Below, piece by piece: positions 18,372-28,805 of a stretch of 64,000 nucleotides of DNA (the first letter of the stretch is position 1; each line of letters begins with the position of its first letter). The notes beneath the pieces were generated by a model. The model ran no database searches. It saw nothing but the letters and a program-made list of their open reading frames with translations, and was not told the DNA's origin. Source of the stretch: Brevundimonas vesicularis. Lineage in GTDB: Bacteria > Pseudomonadota > Alphaproteobacteria > Caulobacterales > Caulobacteraceae. The position numbers and the translations under genes are program-made. The stretch lies in assembly GCF_014204545.1 (NCBI RefSeq), contig NZ_JACHLJ010000001.1:682001-746000 (forward strand), given 5' to 3'.

Positions 18372-19650
18372 AGCGCAGCGCCTCCACGGGATCGATGCGA
18401 GACGCGTTCCAGGACGGCGGCAGGCTGGCGATACAGCTCATCAACAGGGACCAGAAGGCCACCCAGGTCACGTCCACCGGATCGACCAGGGCCGGGATGG
18501 CGTCCAGCATATAGACGTCGGAATCGAACAGCTTGGTCTGCAGGACGAACTCCAGGAAATGCTGGATTGAGCCGATGTTCCAGCAGAACAGCAGACCCAG
18601 GATCAGGCCCGCGATGGTGCCCGCGACCCCGATCATGGCGCCGGCCATGAAGAAGACGCGCAGGATCGCCGAGGGACTGGCGCCGATGGTGCGCAGGATG
18701 GCGATGTCGCGGCCCTTGTTCTTCACCAGCATGACGATGCCGGAGATGATGTTCATAGCGGCGATGGCGACGACGAGGCCCAGGATGATGCTCATTGCCA
18801 CGCGTTCGACCTTCAGCGCGCCATAGAAGGCGGCGAGGCGCTCACGCCAGTCGCTGACGACCGAGCCAGGGCCGGCGGCGTCGCGGATGGCGGCGGTCAG
18901 GGCGCCGACCTGATCGGGATCATCGACCTTGATCTCGATCGCGTCCCAAACCCCTTCCTTGCCGAAGAAGAGCTGCTGCTGCTCCAGAGGCATGAAGATG
19001 AAGGCCCGGTCGTAATCGGCGGCGCCCGAGCGGAACAGGCCGCCGACGAAATAGGTCTTCTCAAGTCCCCCGAGGTTGCCGAAAGCGCTGTCGGCCCCGG
19101 TCGGCGAATACAGGGTCACAGGATCGCCGACGCGCAGGCCCATGGAATTGGCCAGGGCCGCTCCGACCAGAATGCGGTCGCCGCCATAAGGGCCCTTGCC
19201 GAAGCTGGCGCGTTCCTGCGGGCTTAAGCTGTCGAAGACATACTGGGTCTTGGCCAGATCCTCTGGGCGGATGCCCTTGGCGATGGCGCCGGTCGTATAG
19301 CTGCCGACGCGGATCAGGCTTTGGGCCTCGTTCAGCGGACTGGCGCTGGCGACGCCCGGCACGGCCTGGATGCGTTTCAGCGCGGCTTCGCGATCCGGCG
19401 AGGTCAGGACCTGCCCCTGCACATACATGTGGCCGTTGAAGGCCAGCATGCGGCCCAGCAGTTCGCTGCGGAAGCCGGACATGATGCTCATCACGCTGAT
19501 CAGCACGGCGACGGCCAGCATGATGCCGATGAAGCTGATGACGGCGATGGTGGCGACGCCGCCTTCCTTACGCTTGGCGCGCAGGTAGCGCAGGGCCAGG
19601 CCGATCTCCCACGAGGAGAAGGCGCCGGACGGGCGAGACGGCAGGCTCAA
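18364..19650 (-). CDS. lolC: Lipoprotein-releasing system permease (LolC/LolE type)
   Basis: Transmembrane subunit of the LolCDE lipoprotein exporter. The 428-residue protein has one N-terminal transmembrane helix (about 27-50, after the conserved [10 protein letters not shown]), a large periplasmic MacB-like domain (about 55-265) and a C-terminal FtsX domain with three helices. Only one permease gene is present, so the complex is probably a homodimer, as in many alphaproteobacteria. I chose the TTG at 19650 because it overlaps the proS stop by four bases and precedes the family's usual N-terminus; the longer frame to 19767 is Arg-rich and lies inside proS. Confidence 0.92.
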   Translation of the reverse strand: MSLPSRPSGAFSSWEIGLALRYLRAKRKEGGVATIAVISFIGIMLAVAVLISVMSIMSGFRSELLGRMLAFNGHMYVQGQVLTSPDREAALKRIQAVPGVASASPLNEAQSLIRVGSYTTGAIAKGIRPEDLAKTQYVFDSLSPQERASFGKGPYGGDRILVGAALANSMGLRVGDPVTLYSPTGADSAFGNLGGLEKTYFVGGLFRSGAADYDRAFIFMPLEQQQLFFGKEGVWDAIEIKVDDPDQVGALTAAIRDAAGPGSVVSDWRERLAAFYGALKVERVAMSIILGLVVAIAAMNIISGIVMLVKNKGRDIAILRTIGASPSAILRVFFMAGAMIGVAGTIAGLILGLLFCWNIGSIQHFLEFVLQTKLFDSDVYMLDAIPALVDPVDVTWVAFWSLLMSCIASLPPSWNASRIDPVEALRYE

Positions 19651-20963
19651 GCGGTCAGCCTTTCGATAGCTTCGGCGAGCGGCACGGAGACCTTCTCGCC
19701 GGTGGCGCGGCGTTTCAGTTCGACCACGCCGTCCGCCAGCCCCTTGGGTCCGATGGTCAGCTGCCACGGCACGCCGATCAGGTCAGCGGTGGCGAACTTG
19801 CCGCCGGGACGTTCGTCGGTGTCGTCGTAGAGCACGTCCTTGCCGAGTTTCTCAAGCTGGGCCACCGCGTCCTCGCAGGCGGCCGAGACGGTCTCGTCAT
19901 TGGCGCGCAGATTGATCACGACCACGTCGAACGGCGCGACCGCGTCGGGCCAGATGATGCCGCCGGCGTCGTGGCTCGCTTCGATGATGGCGCCCAGCAG
20001 GCGCGACACGCCGACGCCGTAGCTGCCCATGTGGACCTCGGCGTCCTGCCCGTCAGGCCCCGCGACCTTGGCCTTCATCGGGGCGGAGTATTTGGTGCCG
20101 AAGTAGAAGATGTGGCCGACCTCGATCCCGCGCGCCGAAAGGCGGTCGCCCTCGGCGGTCTTGGCCTCGAACTGCGACGGATCGTGCATCTCTTCGGTGG
20201 CGGCGTAGAGGGCGGTGCGTTCGTCGAAGACGGCCTGGACGGCTTCAGGGCTGAAGTCGTCGCCGGGCGCGGGCATCTCGACCAGCTTGCGGTCGCAGAA
20301 GACCTCGCTCTCGCCCGTTTCAGCCAAGACGATGAACTCGTGGCTCAGATCGCCGCCGATGGGGCCGGTGTCGGCGCGCATCGGCACGGCCTTCAGGCCC
20401 ATGCGGGCGAAGGTGTTCAGATAGGCGACGAACATGCGGTTGTAGGCGACCCGGGCCGCGGCCTCGTCGACGTCGAAGGAATAGGCGTCCTTCATCAGGA
20501 ACTCGCGCCCGCGCATCACGCCAAAGCGCGGACGACGCTCGTCACGGAACTTCCACTGGATGTGAAACAGGTTCAGCGGCAGCGACTTGTAGGACTTCAC
20601 ATAGGCCCGGAAGATGTCGGTGATCATCTCCTCGTTGGTCGGTCCGTATAGCAGCTCACGTTCGTGACGGTCGGTGATGCGCAGCATCTCGGGGCCATAG
20701 GCGTCATAGCGGCCGCTCTCGCGCCACAGGTCGGCCAGTTGCAGCGTCGGCATCAGCAGTTCGACCGCCCCGGCCCGCATCTGCTCTTCGCGCACGATCT
20801 GCTCGATCTTGCGCAGCACCTTCAGACCCAGCGGCAGCCAGGCGTAGATGCCGGCGGCCTCCTGCTTGATCATGCCGGCGCGCAGCATCAGCTGGTGCGA
20901 GACGATCTGGGCGTCCGAAGGAGCTTCCTTCAGCGTGGGCAGGAAAAAGCGCGACAGGCGCAT
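19647..20963 (-). CDS. proS: Prolyl-tRNA synthetase (short, alphaproteobacterial type)
   Basis: Charges tRNA-Pro with proline. Class II motifs are present: motif 2 within [25 protein letters not shown] sequence (about 140-160) and motif 3 in [13 protein letters not shown] (about 310-322). The 438-residue length, compared with about 570 in E. coli, reflects absence of the INS editing domain between motifs 2 and 3, a known alphaproteobacterial form that relies on separate trans-editing enzymes; none is seen in this window. A C-terminal anticodon-binding domain covers about 340-438. Its stop overlaps the lolC TTG. Confidence 0.96.
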   Translation of the reverse strand: MRLSRFFLPTLKEAPSDAQIVSHQLMLRAGMIKQEAAGIYAWLPLGLKVLRKIEQIVREEQMRAGAVELLMPTLQLADLWRESGRYDAYGPEMLRITDRHERELLYGPTNEEMITDIFRAYVKSYKSLPLNLFHIQWKFRDERRPRFGVMRGREFLMKDAYSFDVDEAAARVAYNRMFVAYLNTFARMGLKAVPMRADTGPIGGDLSHEFIVLAETGESEVFCDRKLVEMPAPGDDFSPEAVQAVFDERTALYAATEEMHDPSQFEAKTAEGDRLSARGIEVGHIFYFGTKYSAPMKAKVAGPDGQDAEVHMGSYGVGVSRLLGAIIEASHDAGGIIWPDAVAPFDVVVINLRANDETVSAACEDAVAQLEKLGKDVLYDDTDERPGGKFATADLIGVPWQLTIGPKGLADGVVELKRRATGEKVSVPLAEAIERLTA

Positions 20964-21040
20964 GGTCGGGAATCCTAGGCGTAGAGACGGAACAAGGCTT
21001 TAGCCGCTCGGACGGGGCGAAAGCTAGGCCGATGCGTCGT

Positions 21041-21307
21041 TTAGACAGCCGGGCCGCTGGCGAAGTTCGGCAGGGGCAGCCAGCCCGTGAAGATCAGGAC
21101 CATGACGAACACCCAGACCAGGGCCGAGACCCAGGTGGTGGTCAGGAACTTCTTCTTCAGATTGGGCGTCTTGGGCGCGCCCCATTGTGAGCCGTCGGTC
21201 GGCGGCTCGTGCGTCTCGCTCGCCGTGCCCAGCGGAAGCACGGCGAACAGCACCGTCCACCAGGCGATGATGTAGATGCCGACCATGGTGAAGACGCCGA
21301 TGGGCAT
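21041..21307 (-). CDS. DUF1467 family membrane protein
   Basis: Small inner-membrane protein of 88 residues with two hydrophobic helices (about 7-27 and 58-78) separated by a polar loop containing WGAPKTPNLKKKFL, typical of DUF1467. The family is widespread in alphaproteobacteria, commonly next to proS as here, and has no established function. It lies 9 bases after the DUF3088 gene and 77 bases before proS. Confidence 0.85.
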   Translation of the reverse strand: MPIGVFTMVGIYIIAWWTVLFAVLPLGTASETHEPPTDGSQWGAPKTPNLKKKFLTTTWVSALVWVFVMVLIFTGWLPLPNFASGPAV

Positions 21308-21316
21308 GACGAACCT

Positions 21317-21655
21317 CTAGGGATGGGGTCGGCCGACGCCGTAGCGGGCCGCCAGATAGGGAGCGATGGCGTGATCCTGAAGGAAGCGCCGACCGGTCGT
21401 TTGGCTGACCTCGGCCTCGGGCCAATCCAGCTCGCCGTCCAGGATCAGGATGGGGCAGCTCTGATGGGCCTCGCCGACCTGGTCGATGACCGGCTGGCGC
21501 GGGCGCGGATGGTCCAGATAGACGACGTCCAGCGCATCGCGAAGCCGAGGATAGAAGGCCAGCACGCCTTCGATATAGGCGCCGGGCGGGCAGAACCACG
21601 GACCGCCCTGGTCGTCGTGCCAGTCGGGATTCAACAGGAAGAGTCGCTCGGTCAT
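21317..21655 (-). CDS. DUF3088 family protein
   Basis: A 112-residue soluble protein beginning MTERLFLLNPDWHD, the usual DUF3088 opening. The region FCPPGAYIEGVLAFYP, then VVYLDHPRPRQPV and QSCPILILDG, resembles a thioredoxin-like fold with a Cys (FCPPG) at the position of a redox Cys. That fold reading is inference and no function is established. I chose the ATG at 21655; the frame is open further upstream, but that would overlap the preceding gene with low-quality sequence. Confidence 0.8.
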   Translation of the reverse strand: MTERLFLLNPDWHDDQGGPWFCPPGAYIEGVLAFYPRLRDALDVVYLDHPRPRQPVIDQVGEAHQSCPILILDGELDWPEAEVSQTTGRRFLQDHAIAPYLAARYGVGRPHP

Positions 21656-21695
21656 CGGCGTGGATATATCCGAGTTGAGGCCGTCGGCGCGACCG

Positions 21696-22604
21696 CTATT
21701 CGCACGATGCGCCAAACCCCGGCGCCCGTAGCGCCAGAAGGATCGACGAGCGGGCCTGCTGCGTGATCGCCCCGGCGCCTTGCAGCACGCAGCCGACGGC
21801 GGTGTTCGAGTTCGGCGCCAGAAGGCCGTAGGTCAGACCTTCCTGCGCCAGGCGAGCCTGGGCGCCCTTCAACGTTTCGACGGCCGTCGCGACGCGCGCC
21901 GGGTCATTGGTGATGCGGGTCATCTCGTGCAGGGCCTCGCCCGAGCTGGGAAAGTCATAGGCGTTCGGATCGAACGGCGCGATCTCGGCCGACAACCGCT
22001 CGGGATGAATGTCGATGCCGAACTTGGCGTTCTGGCTGGCGGAGAAGGCGATGGCCGGCCCGCTTTCCGGCACGACCAGAATATAGGCGTGGCGCGGAAA
22101 CAGCAGGTACTGCGCCATGAACTTGGTCACAGGCACCAGCGGCATCCCGTCCGGTCCCAGGGCATGGGCCCCGACATACACGCCGGACGGCACGCTGCGC
22201 GCATCGATACGGCCGTTCAGCTTCAAAATGCGATCGACCATGACGTGGTCCAGCAGAAAGACGCCGTCCTCCGCCTCGCGCTCGAGATAGGCATGGATGG
22301 CGGCGGTGTCGGGCGCCGGACCCAGATCGCGACCATAGACGGTCGGGAATGCGGTAGGGGACATCGGCTGGCCGTCGGGCGGGCTGAACCACAGCACGCG
22401 CAGCTCGTGAACCGTCCGCGCCAGAGGGTCTTCGCCCCGGAACGTCGACAGGCTGAGCACCAGATTGACGACGGCGAACAGGGCGACGAAGCCGACCAGC
22501 CCCTGCCCCGCAATCACCACCCATCGCCGCCACCCGCGCAGCGGATGCCGGGCGTGCCTGATCCGCTCCAGCAGGCGGCGCGCACGGGCAGGCTTTTTAG
22601 ACAT
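21696..22604 (-). CDS. Uncharacterised membrane-anchored protein (302 aa)
   Basis: I do not recognise this family. The N-terminus is Arg/Lys-rich (about 1-25), followed by one transmembrane helix (about 28-50, WVVIAGQGLVGFVALFAVVN), which predicts a periplasmic C-terminal domain of about 250 residues. That domain contains two Cys (VGCVLQG and the penultimate residue), and the sequence around FLLDHVMVDRILKLNGRIDA looks like a folded alpha/beta protein. It sits 56 bases after rnj and 40 before the DUF3088 gene. Codon use matches its neighbours, so it is native. Confidence 0.75.
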   Translation of the reverse strand: MSKKPARARRLLERIRHARHPLRGWRRWVVIAGQGLVGFVALFAVVNLVLSLSTFRGEDPLARTVHELRVLWFSPPDGQPMSPTAFPTVYGRDLGPAPDTAAIHAYLEREAEDGVFLLDHVMVDRILKLNGRIDARSVPSGVYVGAHALGPDGMPLVPVTKFMAQYLLFPRHAYILVVPESGPAIAFSASQNAKFGIDIHPERLSAEIAPFDPNAYDFPSSGEALHEMTRITNDPARVATAVETLKGAQARLAQEGLTYGLLAPNSNTAVGCVLQGAGAITQQARSSILLALRAPGFGASCE

Positions 22605-22660
22605 GCGTTTCCCCGACCGTTCAGGCGCACGACAAATGCGCCCGAACGGTCAAGGTTGCG

Positions 22661-24334
22661 TCAGACGCGCAGGACGACCGTCTCGACGATGGGACGACGA
22701 TCCCAGATCTGCTGGCTAGCCTTTTTCAGCACGCGGGCGACGGCCTGTTCGATGACCATTTCGTCGTCCAGCGCATCGCCTTTCAGACCCTTGACCACCT
22801 GTTCGACGCGCTCGGCCAGCTTGTCCAGCGCATCGCCGAGCGGCGTGGCGGTGTCGCCGGGCAGGCCGACGCTGCGGATGTCGATGTCGCTGGCGATGCG
22901 GCCGCGCTTGTCCAGGGCGAAGCTGACGATCAGCACGCCGTTGGTCGAGGCGTGACGACGCTCCTTCAGGGCCTCGCCCTGCTCCGTCACCAGCATGCCG
23001 CCGTCGACGTACAGGCGGCCGTTCGGCACCTCATCGATGATCTTGGCAGGGCCAGGGGCCAGGCGGACCATGTCGCCGTTGCGCGGCGTCACCGTTTCGG
23101 GAACGCCCATGTCCTTGGCCAGGTTGGCGTGTTCCAAGAGGAAGCGACGCACGCCGTGGGTCGGCACCGCGATCTGCGGCCGGGCCCATTCGTACATCTG
23201 CTTCAGCTCGTCACGGCAGGGGTGGCCGGAGACGTGGATGCCGGGGTGATCCTTCTCGGTGTAGAGGCGCACGCCGCGGTCCGCGAGGCGGTCCTGCAGA
23301 TTGCCGATCGCCAGTTCGTTGCCGGGGATCTGGCGCGACGAGAAGATGCAGTGGTCGCCCAGACCCAGTTTCACGACCGGGTGGGTGCCGTCGGCGACGC
23401 GCGACAGGGCCGCTCTCGCCTCACCCTGGCTGCCGGTGCACAGGTACAGGATTTGATCGGCGGGCCAGACGCGGGCCTCCTCGTCCGACAGGAAGGGTTT
23501 CACGTCCTTCAGCATGCCGACGTGTTTGGCCGCCGCCGTGATCCGGTGCATCGAACGGCCGGCCAGGGCCACGCGACGCCCGCAGGCCTCTGCGGCGCGG
23601 ATCACGCTGTCCATCCGGGCGACGTTGGAGGCGAAGCAGCCGACCGCGACGCGCCCCTTCAGGCTGGCGATCAGTTTGGAGATGGCGACGGCGACATCGC
23701 CCTCGGACCCGGCGACGCCCGGCACGAAGACATTGGTCGAATCGCAGACCATGGCCAGCACGCCTTCGTCGCCCAGGGCGCGGATGACGGGGGCGTCGGT
23801 CTTTGTGCCGATCACCGGCTGGTCGTCGATCTTCCAGTCGCCGGTGTGGAACACCATTCCCAGCGGCGTATCGATGGCCAGGCCGCTGGGCTCGGCGATC
23901 GAGTGGGTCATGTTGACGAAGGTCACGCCGAACGTGCCGATATCGACGGTCCCGCCCAACGGCACCTCGATCAGTTCGACCTCGTCCAGAATGCCGCGCT
24001 CGCGCAGCTTGTCGCGGATCAGATAGGCGGTGAAGGGCGTGGCGTAGATCGGCGCCTTGATGCGCGGCCACAGCCAGCCCAGGGCCCCGATGTGATCTTC
24101 GTGCGCGTGGGTCAGCACGATGCCCTTGATGTTCTCACCCTCCAGGAAGGTGGGATCAGGCACGATCACGTCCACGCCGGGCGTGGACAGGTCGCCGAAG
24201 GTGACGCCGACATCGACGATCAGCCAATCACGGTTCGCCTCAGGGCCGAAGCCATAGGCGTTCAGGTTCATACCGACCTCGTCCGAGCCGCCCAGCGGCA
24301 GGAAAACGAGTTCGTCTTGGGTTTGCTTTTTCAT
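22661..24334 (-). CDS. rnj: Ribonuclease J
   Basis: Zinc-dependent endo/5'-3' exoribonuclease for rRNA maturation and mRNA decay. The metallo-beta-lactamase metal motif HAHEDH lies at residues 76-81, HTGDWK supplies further ligands, and the beta-CASP motif SGHPCRDEL is near residue 370. A C-terminal domain completes the usual length of about 555. Its ATG directly abuts the coaX stop with no spacer. Alphaproteobacteria typically carry RNase J alongside RNase E. Confidence 0.95.
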   Translation of the reverse strand: MKKQTQDELVFLPLGGSDEVGMNLNAYGFGPEANRDWLIVDVGVTFGDLSTPGVDVIVPDPTFLEGENIKGIVLTHAHEDHIGALGWLWPRIKAPIYATPFTAYLIRDKLRERGILDEVELIEVPLGGTVDIGTFGVTFVNMTHSIAEPSGLAIDTPLGMVFHTGDWKIDDQPVIGTKTDAPVIRALGDEGVLAMVCDSTNVFVPGVAGSEGDVAVAISKLIASLKGRVAVGCFASNVARMDSVIRAAEACGRRVALAGRSMHRITAAAKHVGMLKDVKPFLSDEEARVWPADQILYLCTGSQGEARAALSRVADGTHPVVKLGLGDHCIFSSRQIPGNELAIGNLQDRLADRGVRLYTEKDHPGIHVSGHPCRDELKQMYEWARPQIAVPTHGVRRFLLEHANLAKDMGVPETVTPRNGDMVRLAPGPAKIIDEVPNGRLYVDGGMLVTEQGEALKERRHASTNGVLIVSFALDKRGRIASDIDIRSVGLPGDTATPLGDALDKLAERVEQVVKGLKGDALDDEMVIEQAVARVLKKASQQIWDRRPIVETVVLRV

Positions 24335-25111
24335 TCAATCAGTCAAATGGGCGTTACGACGCCAGATTTCGAGGAGGCCGCGAATAGTCAGGTCGGGATC
24401 GAAGTGATCGATGCTGTCGGTCGCGCCTTCGAACAGGCTGGCGACCCCGCCGGTGCCGACGACGGTCATGGGCTTGCCCCACTCCGCCTTGATGCGTGCG
24501 GTCAGGCCTTCGATCAACGAGATATAGCCCCAGAAGACGCCGGACTGCATGGCCTCGACCGTGCCCTTGCCGATGACGTTCTCGGGTTTCTGAATGGCGA
24601 TGCGCGGCAGTTTGGCGGCCGCTTCGTGCAGGGCCTGAAGCGACAGATTGATGCCGGGCGCGATCAGACCGCCCTCGAACGCGCCGTCCCCCGAGACGAT
24701 ATCAAAGGTGGTCGCCGTGCCGCTGTCGATCAGCAGCAGGTCCCCGGGGTACGTCAGCGAGGCCCCAACCGCATTCACCAGACGATCGGCGCCAGCCTCA
24801 CTGGGCTTGGCGATCCGCACCTCGATGCCCAGTTCGGCGTTCTCGCCGATGACCAGCGGTTCGATGTTCAGATAGCGCCGCGCCAGATTGCGCAGGTTGA
24901 AGATCGACTGGGGCACGACGCTGGAGATGATGCAGCCGCCGAGCGCGTCGAACTTGAGCCCCTTCATCACCATCAGCTGGTTCAGCCAGACCGCGTATTC
25001 GTCAGCCGTGCGACTAGCCTCGGTCGCGGCGCGCCATTGGGCGATCCAGTCCGAACCGTCATAGACCGCGAACAGCGTGTTGGTGTTGCCCTGCTCGATG
25101 GCGAGAAGCAT
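24335..25111 (-). CDS. coaX: Type III pantothenate kinase
   Basis: ATP-dependent phosphorylation of pantothenate, first step of coenzyme A synthesis. The 258-residue ASKHA-fold protein has the N-terminal phosphate-binding loop IEQGNTNT (residues 5-12), the diagnostic [11 protein letters not shown], and the second phosphate loop [11 protein letters not shown]. The first loop has Glu-Gln where most CoaX proteins have Asp-x; I believe this is shared by Caulobacterales. The start overlaps the birA stop by one base. birA-coaX-rnj is a common arrangement and is here appended to the nuo operon. Confidence 0.95.
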   Translation of the reverse strand: MLLAIEQGNTNTLFAVYDGSDWIAQWRAATEASRTADEYAVWLNQLMVMKGLKFDALGGCIISSVVPQSIFNLRNLARRYLNIEPLVIGENAELGIEVRIAKPSEAGADRLVNAVGASLTYPGDLLLIDSGTATTFDIVSGDGAFEGGLIAPGINLSLQALHEAAAKLPRIAIQKPENVIGKGTVEAMQSGVFWGYISLIEGLTARIKAEWGKPMTVVGTGGVASLFEGATDSIDHFDPDLTIRGLLEIWRRNAHLTD

Positions 25112-25860
25112 CAGGCGGCTTTCCCGAAGAAGACGTCGCCGGCGGAAATCAAACGCACGGAGCCGTCGGCCAGACGCAGGCGCAAGGCGCCATCGGGCTC
25201 CACGCCCTCGGCCAGGCCCTCGATGGTCTCGTTATCTAGCCGCGCGACGCACGGTCCGTTCAGCCCCGTCAGGCGGCTGGTCCAGGCGTCGAGCACGGGC
25301 TCGAAGCCCATCGTCTGCCAGCGCCCCCACCAGACGGCGAAAGTCTCGGCCAGGATTTCGGCGGCGGCCTCGATCGGCGGGACATAAGCCAGGTCGGCGC
25401 GAAGACGCTCGGCGACCGAGGTCGCCCCCCGCTCGGTGCCCTCGGGCGCATGGGCGAGGTTCACGCCGATGCCGACGGCGAGCCAAAGGTCGCCGTTCGC
25501 ATGCCGGCCGGATTCCACCAGGATGCCCGACACCTTGACCCCATCCAGCAGGACGTCGTTGGGCCATTTGATCGAAACGAGCGCGGGCGAGACGAAAACG
25601 TCCAGCAGGTCCGCGACGGCCAGGGCCGCGATGAAGGTGGCCTGGGCCGCCTCCGCCGCCGACTTGGGCGTGGTGATCAGAAGGGTGGCGGCCAGATTGC
25701 CCTGATCGGTGTCCCACTTGCGACCCCGCCGACCGCGGCCGGCGGTCTGGCGGCGCGCCACAATCCAGCGCGGGCCCGCCTCTCCGGCCTCGGCGAGGCG
25801 GCGCGCCTCGGCGTTGGTCGAGTCGATCTCGTCGAGGATGACCAGTGGGACGGGCGCCAA
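25111..25860 (-). CDS. birA: Biotin--[acetyl-CoA-carboxylase] ligase
   Basis: Attaches biotin to the carboxyl carrier protein of acetyl-CoA carboxylase. The catalytic core shows [19 protein letters not shown] for the biotinyl-AMP loop, [20 protein letters not shown], and [10 protein letters not shown]; a C-terminal SH3-like domain lies near 200-249. At 249 residues it lacks the N-terminal DNA-binding domain of E. coli BirA, so it is a ligase only. Translation starts at a TTG (25860), 4 bases after the nuoN stop; I see no alternative ATG before the conserved core. Confidence 0.93.
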   Translation of the reverse strand: MAPVPLVILDEIDSTNAEARRLAEAGEAGPRWIVARRQTAGRGRRGRKWDTDQGNLAATLLITTPKSAAEAAQATFIAALAVADLLDVFVSPALVSIKWPNDVLLDGVKVSGILVESGRHANGDLWLAVGIGVNLAHAPEGTERGATSVAERLRADLAYVPPIEAAAEILAETFAVWWGRWQTMGFEPVLDAWTSRLTGLNGPCVARLDNETIEGLAEGVEPDGALRLRLADGSVRLISAGDVFFGKAA

Positions 25861-25864
25861 CGCC

Positions 25865-27307
25865 CTACCCGTTCCCGAAGCCGGCGCTCGCAGCCTTGGT
25901 CAGCGGCTCCAGCCAGGTCAAACCGACGATCACCAACGGGAAGGCAAAGGCGGCGCAGGCCCAGCCGATCCACTTGGCCTCGGCCGGCGCGGCGTCGGTC
26001 GCGATGTCGTCTAGCGGCGCATCGAACCACATCAGCTTGAGGATTCGCAGATAGTAGAAGGCGGCGACGACCGAGGCGACCAGACCAGCGGCCGCAACGG
26101 GCCACAGTCCTGCATCAGCGGCGGCCCCGAACACATAATATTTGCCCCAGAAGCCCGAGAACGGCGGCATGCCCAGGACCGACAGCGATAGGATGGTCAG
26201 GGCCACGGCGGTCAGCGGCCGATCCTTCTTCAATCCGGCCAGATCGGCGATGCGGCGGATCGGACGGCCGGACTTGGACAGGCTGAGCAGGATGGCGAAG
26301 AAGCCCAGTTGGTCGATGACATACAGCGTCATGAACATCAGCATGGCCTGCAAACCCTCGGCCGTGCCCGCCGCAATACCCAGCAGCGCGTAACCGATGT
26401 TGGCGATCGAGGAATAGGCCAGCAGGCGCTGGATGTCCTTCTGCGCCAGGCCGCCAAAGGCGCCGACGACGAAGCTGATCAGGGAGATGGCGATCAGGAC
26501 CTGCGACCACTGCGCGTGAGCGTCGCCGAAACCGTTTTCCAGCGCGCGGGCGATCAGCACCATGGCCGCCACCTTGGGCGCCGTGGCGAACAGGGCCACG
26601 ACCGGCGTCGGCGCGCCTTCATAGACGTCGGGCGTCCACATGTGGAACGGCGCGGCCGAAACCTTGAACGCCAGGCCGCAGATCAGGAAGACCAGGCCGA
26701 ACACCAGACCCGGGCCGGGATTGTCGGCGGCGACGGCGGCGATGTCCTCGAACCGCATCGATCCGGCGAAGCCGTAGATCAGGCTGGCGCCATACAGCAG
26801 CAGACCCGACGACAGCGCGCCAAGAACGAAATACTTCAGGCCCGCTTCCGACGCCTTGACGTCGTTGCGGTGGAAGGCGGCCAGAACATACAGGGCCAGC
26901 GAGTGCAGCTCGATCCCGACATACATGGAGATCAGGTCGCCCGAGGACGCCATCATCCCCATGCCGGCCGAGGCCAGCACGATCAGGACCGGATATTCGA
27001 ACTTGGCGATGCGCGTGCGCTTCATCCAGCCGTCGCCCAGCACGACCGCCACGGCGGCCGACAGATAGATCAGGCTCTTGGCGTAGATGGCCAGAGGATC
27101 GGCGACATAGGCGCCGTTGAAGGCGACGCCCCACGGCCCGACGATCGAGATGACCGATGCGGCGATCAGCAGCAGGACCGACAGGATCGAGACCAGACGG
27201 GCGCTCTTGTCGCCCATGAAGGCGCCGACCATCAGCAGGACCAGGGCGCCGACCGCGAGGGTGACTTCCGAGGCGGCGAGATGCAGGGCGGAGGATAGAT
27301 CAGGCAT
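25865..27307 (-). CDS. nuoN: NADH-quinone oxidoreductase subunit N
   Basis: Antiporter-like proton-pumping subunit of complex I in the inner membrane. The 480-residue protein has about 14 hydrophobic helices and conserved antiporter-type features, including the TM7-TM8 region around KVSAAPFHMWTPDVYEGAPTPV and QKDIQRLLAYSSIANIGY. It closes the nuo gene set and is followed at 4 bases by birA. Confidence 0.97.
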   Translation of the reverse strand: MPDLSSALHLAASEVTLAVGALVLLMVGAFMGDKSARLVSILSVLLLIAASVISIVGPWGVAFNGAYVADPLAIYAKSLIYLSAAVAVVLGDGWMKRTRIAKFEYPVLIVLASAGMGMMASSGDLISMYVGIELHSLALYVLAAFHRNDVKASEAGLKYFVLGALSSGLLLYGASLIYGFAGSMRFEDIAAVAADNPGPGLVFGLVFLICGLAFKVSAAPFHMWTPDVYEGAPTPVVALFATAPKVAAMVLIARALENGFGDAHAQWSQVLIAISLISFVVGAFGGLAQKDIQRLLAYSSIANIGYALLGIAAGTAEGLQAMLMFMTLYVIDQLGFFAILLSLSKSGRPIRRIADLAGLKKDRPLTAVALTILSLSVLGMPPFSGFWGKYYVFGAAADAGLWPVAAAGLVASVVAAFYYLRILKLMWFDAPLDDIATDAAPAEAKWIGWACAAFAFPLVIVGLTWLEPLTKAASAGFGNG

Positions 27308-27316
27308 CTGTAAGTC

Positions 27317-28801
27317 TCACCCGCCGATCGCGGCGCGATACGCGCTGGTCAGGGCCTCGACGGCAGGCCCGGTGTAATCGAGCACGGAGGCCGGATGGAC
27401 CCCCAGCCAGATGGTGCCGACGATCAGGGGCACGAACAGCAGCAGCTCGCGCTTGTCGATGTCGGTGATGGTCTCAAGCTTCGGATTGGTGATCTCGCCG
27501 AACATGACCGCGCGGTACAGGGTCAGGGCATAGACCGCCGAGAAGATGACGCCCGAGGCCGCGACCAGCGCCGCCCAGGTCGAGGCGTTGTAGGCCCCGG
27601 TCATGGTCAGCACTTCGCCGATAAAGCCCGAGGTGCCGGGCAGGCCGACGTTGGCCATGGTGAACATCAGGAAGATGGCGGCGTACCACGGCATCTTGGA
27701 CGTCAGGCCGCCGTAGAAGGCGATCTCGCGAGTGTGCATCCGGTCATAGACGACGCCGACGCACAGGAACAGCGCGCCCGAGATCAGGCCGTGGCTGATC
27801 ATCTGGAAGATGGCGCCCTGCATGCCGATGTCGTTGCCGGCGAAGATGCCCAGGGTCACAAAGCCCATGTGGGCCACGGACGAATAGGCGATCAGCTTTT
27901 TGATGTCCGTCTGACGCCAGGCGACCAGCGACGTATAGACGATGGCGATCACCGACAGGGTGAAGACCAGCGGCCGGAACATCTCCGACGCCATCGGGAA
28001 CATCGGCACGTTGAACAGGATGAAGCCGTATCCACCCAGCTTCAGCAGGATGCCGGCCAGGATGACCGAACCGGCCGTCGGCGCCTGAACGTGGGCGTCG
28101 GGCAGCCAGGTATGGACCGGCCACATCGGCATCTTGACCGCGAACGAGGCGAAGAAGGCCAGCCACAGGATCGGCTGGACGGCCGGATCGAAGGCGAAAC
28201 GCTTCAGCTCGGGAATGCTGGTCGTGCCTGCTTCATGCGCCATCCACAGCATGGCCAGCAGCATCAGGACGGACCCCAGCAGGGTGTAGAGGAAGAACTT
28301 GTACGCCGCATAGATGCGGTTCTGACCGCCCCAGATGCCGATGATCAGGAACATCGGGACCAGGGTGCCTTCGAAGAAGATGTAGAAGAGGAACAGGTCC
28401 AGCGAGGTGAACACCCCGATGACCAGCGTCTCCAGCACCAGGAAGGCGATCATATATTCGACGACGCGTGTCTCGACCGACTTCCAGCTGGCCAGGATGC
28501 AGATTGGCATCAGGAAGGCCGTCAACAGGACGAACAGAATCGAGATCCCGTCGACGCCCAGGTGATAGCTGGCGCCCGCGAACCACGGCACCATCTCGAC
28601 GAACTGATAGCTGGTGTTGGCCGGATCGAAGCCGGCGACCAGCACGACCGACACGGCCAGGGTCACCAGGGTGGTGATCAACGCGATCCAGCGCGCGGCC
28701 GGCGCGGTCGCATCGGTCGACTTGGACGTCAGCCGAGCGGCGAAGATCGCCAGGGCCCCGACCAGGGGCAGGAATGTAACGAGGCTCAGGATGTAGGGCA
28801 C
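27317..28801 (-). CDS. nuoM: NADH-quinone oxidoreductase subunit M
   Basis: Antiporter-like proton-pumping subunit of complex I. In 494 residues with about 14 transmembrane helices it carries the family sequence [20 protein letters not shown] (central Lys and the discontinuous TM7) and [20 protein letters not shown] (broken TM8 with pumping Lys). It lies 9 bases before nuoN and 4 after nuoL. Confidence 0.97.
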   Translation of the reverse strand: MPYILSLVTFLPLVGALAIFAARLTSKSTDATAPAARWIALITTLVTLAVSVVLVAGFDPANTSYQFVEMVPWFAGASYHLGVDGISILFVLLTAFLMPICILASWKSVETRVVEYMIAFLVLETLVIGVFTSLDLFLFYIFFEGTLVPMFLIIGIWGGQNRIYAAYKFFLYTLLGSVLMLLAMLWMAHEAGTTSIPELKRFAFDPAVQPILWLAFFASFAVKMPMWPVHTWLPDAHVQAPTAGSVILAGILLKLGGYGFILFNVPMFPMASEMFRPLVFTLSVIAIVYTSLVAWRQTDIKKLIAYSSVAHMGFVTLGIFAGNDIGMQGAIFQMISHGLISGALFLCVGVVYDRMHTREIAFYGGLTSKMPWYAAIFLMFTMANVGLPGTSGFIGEVLTMTGAYNASTWAALVAASGVIFSAVYALTLYRAVMFGEITNPKLETITDIDKRELLLFVPLIVGTIWLGVHPASVLDYTGPAVEALTSAYRAAIGG

Positions 28802-28805
28802 GAGA

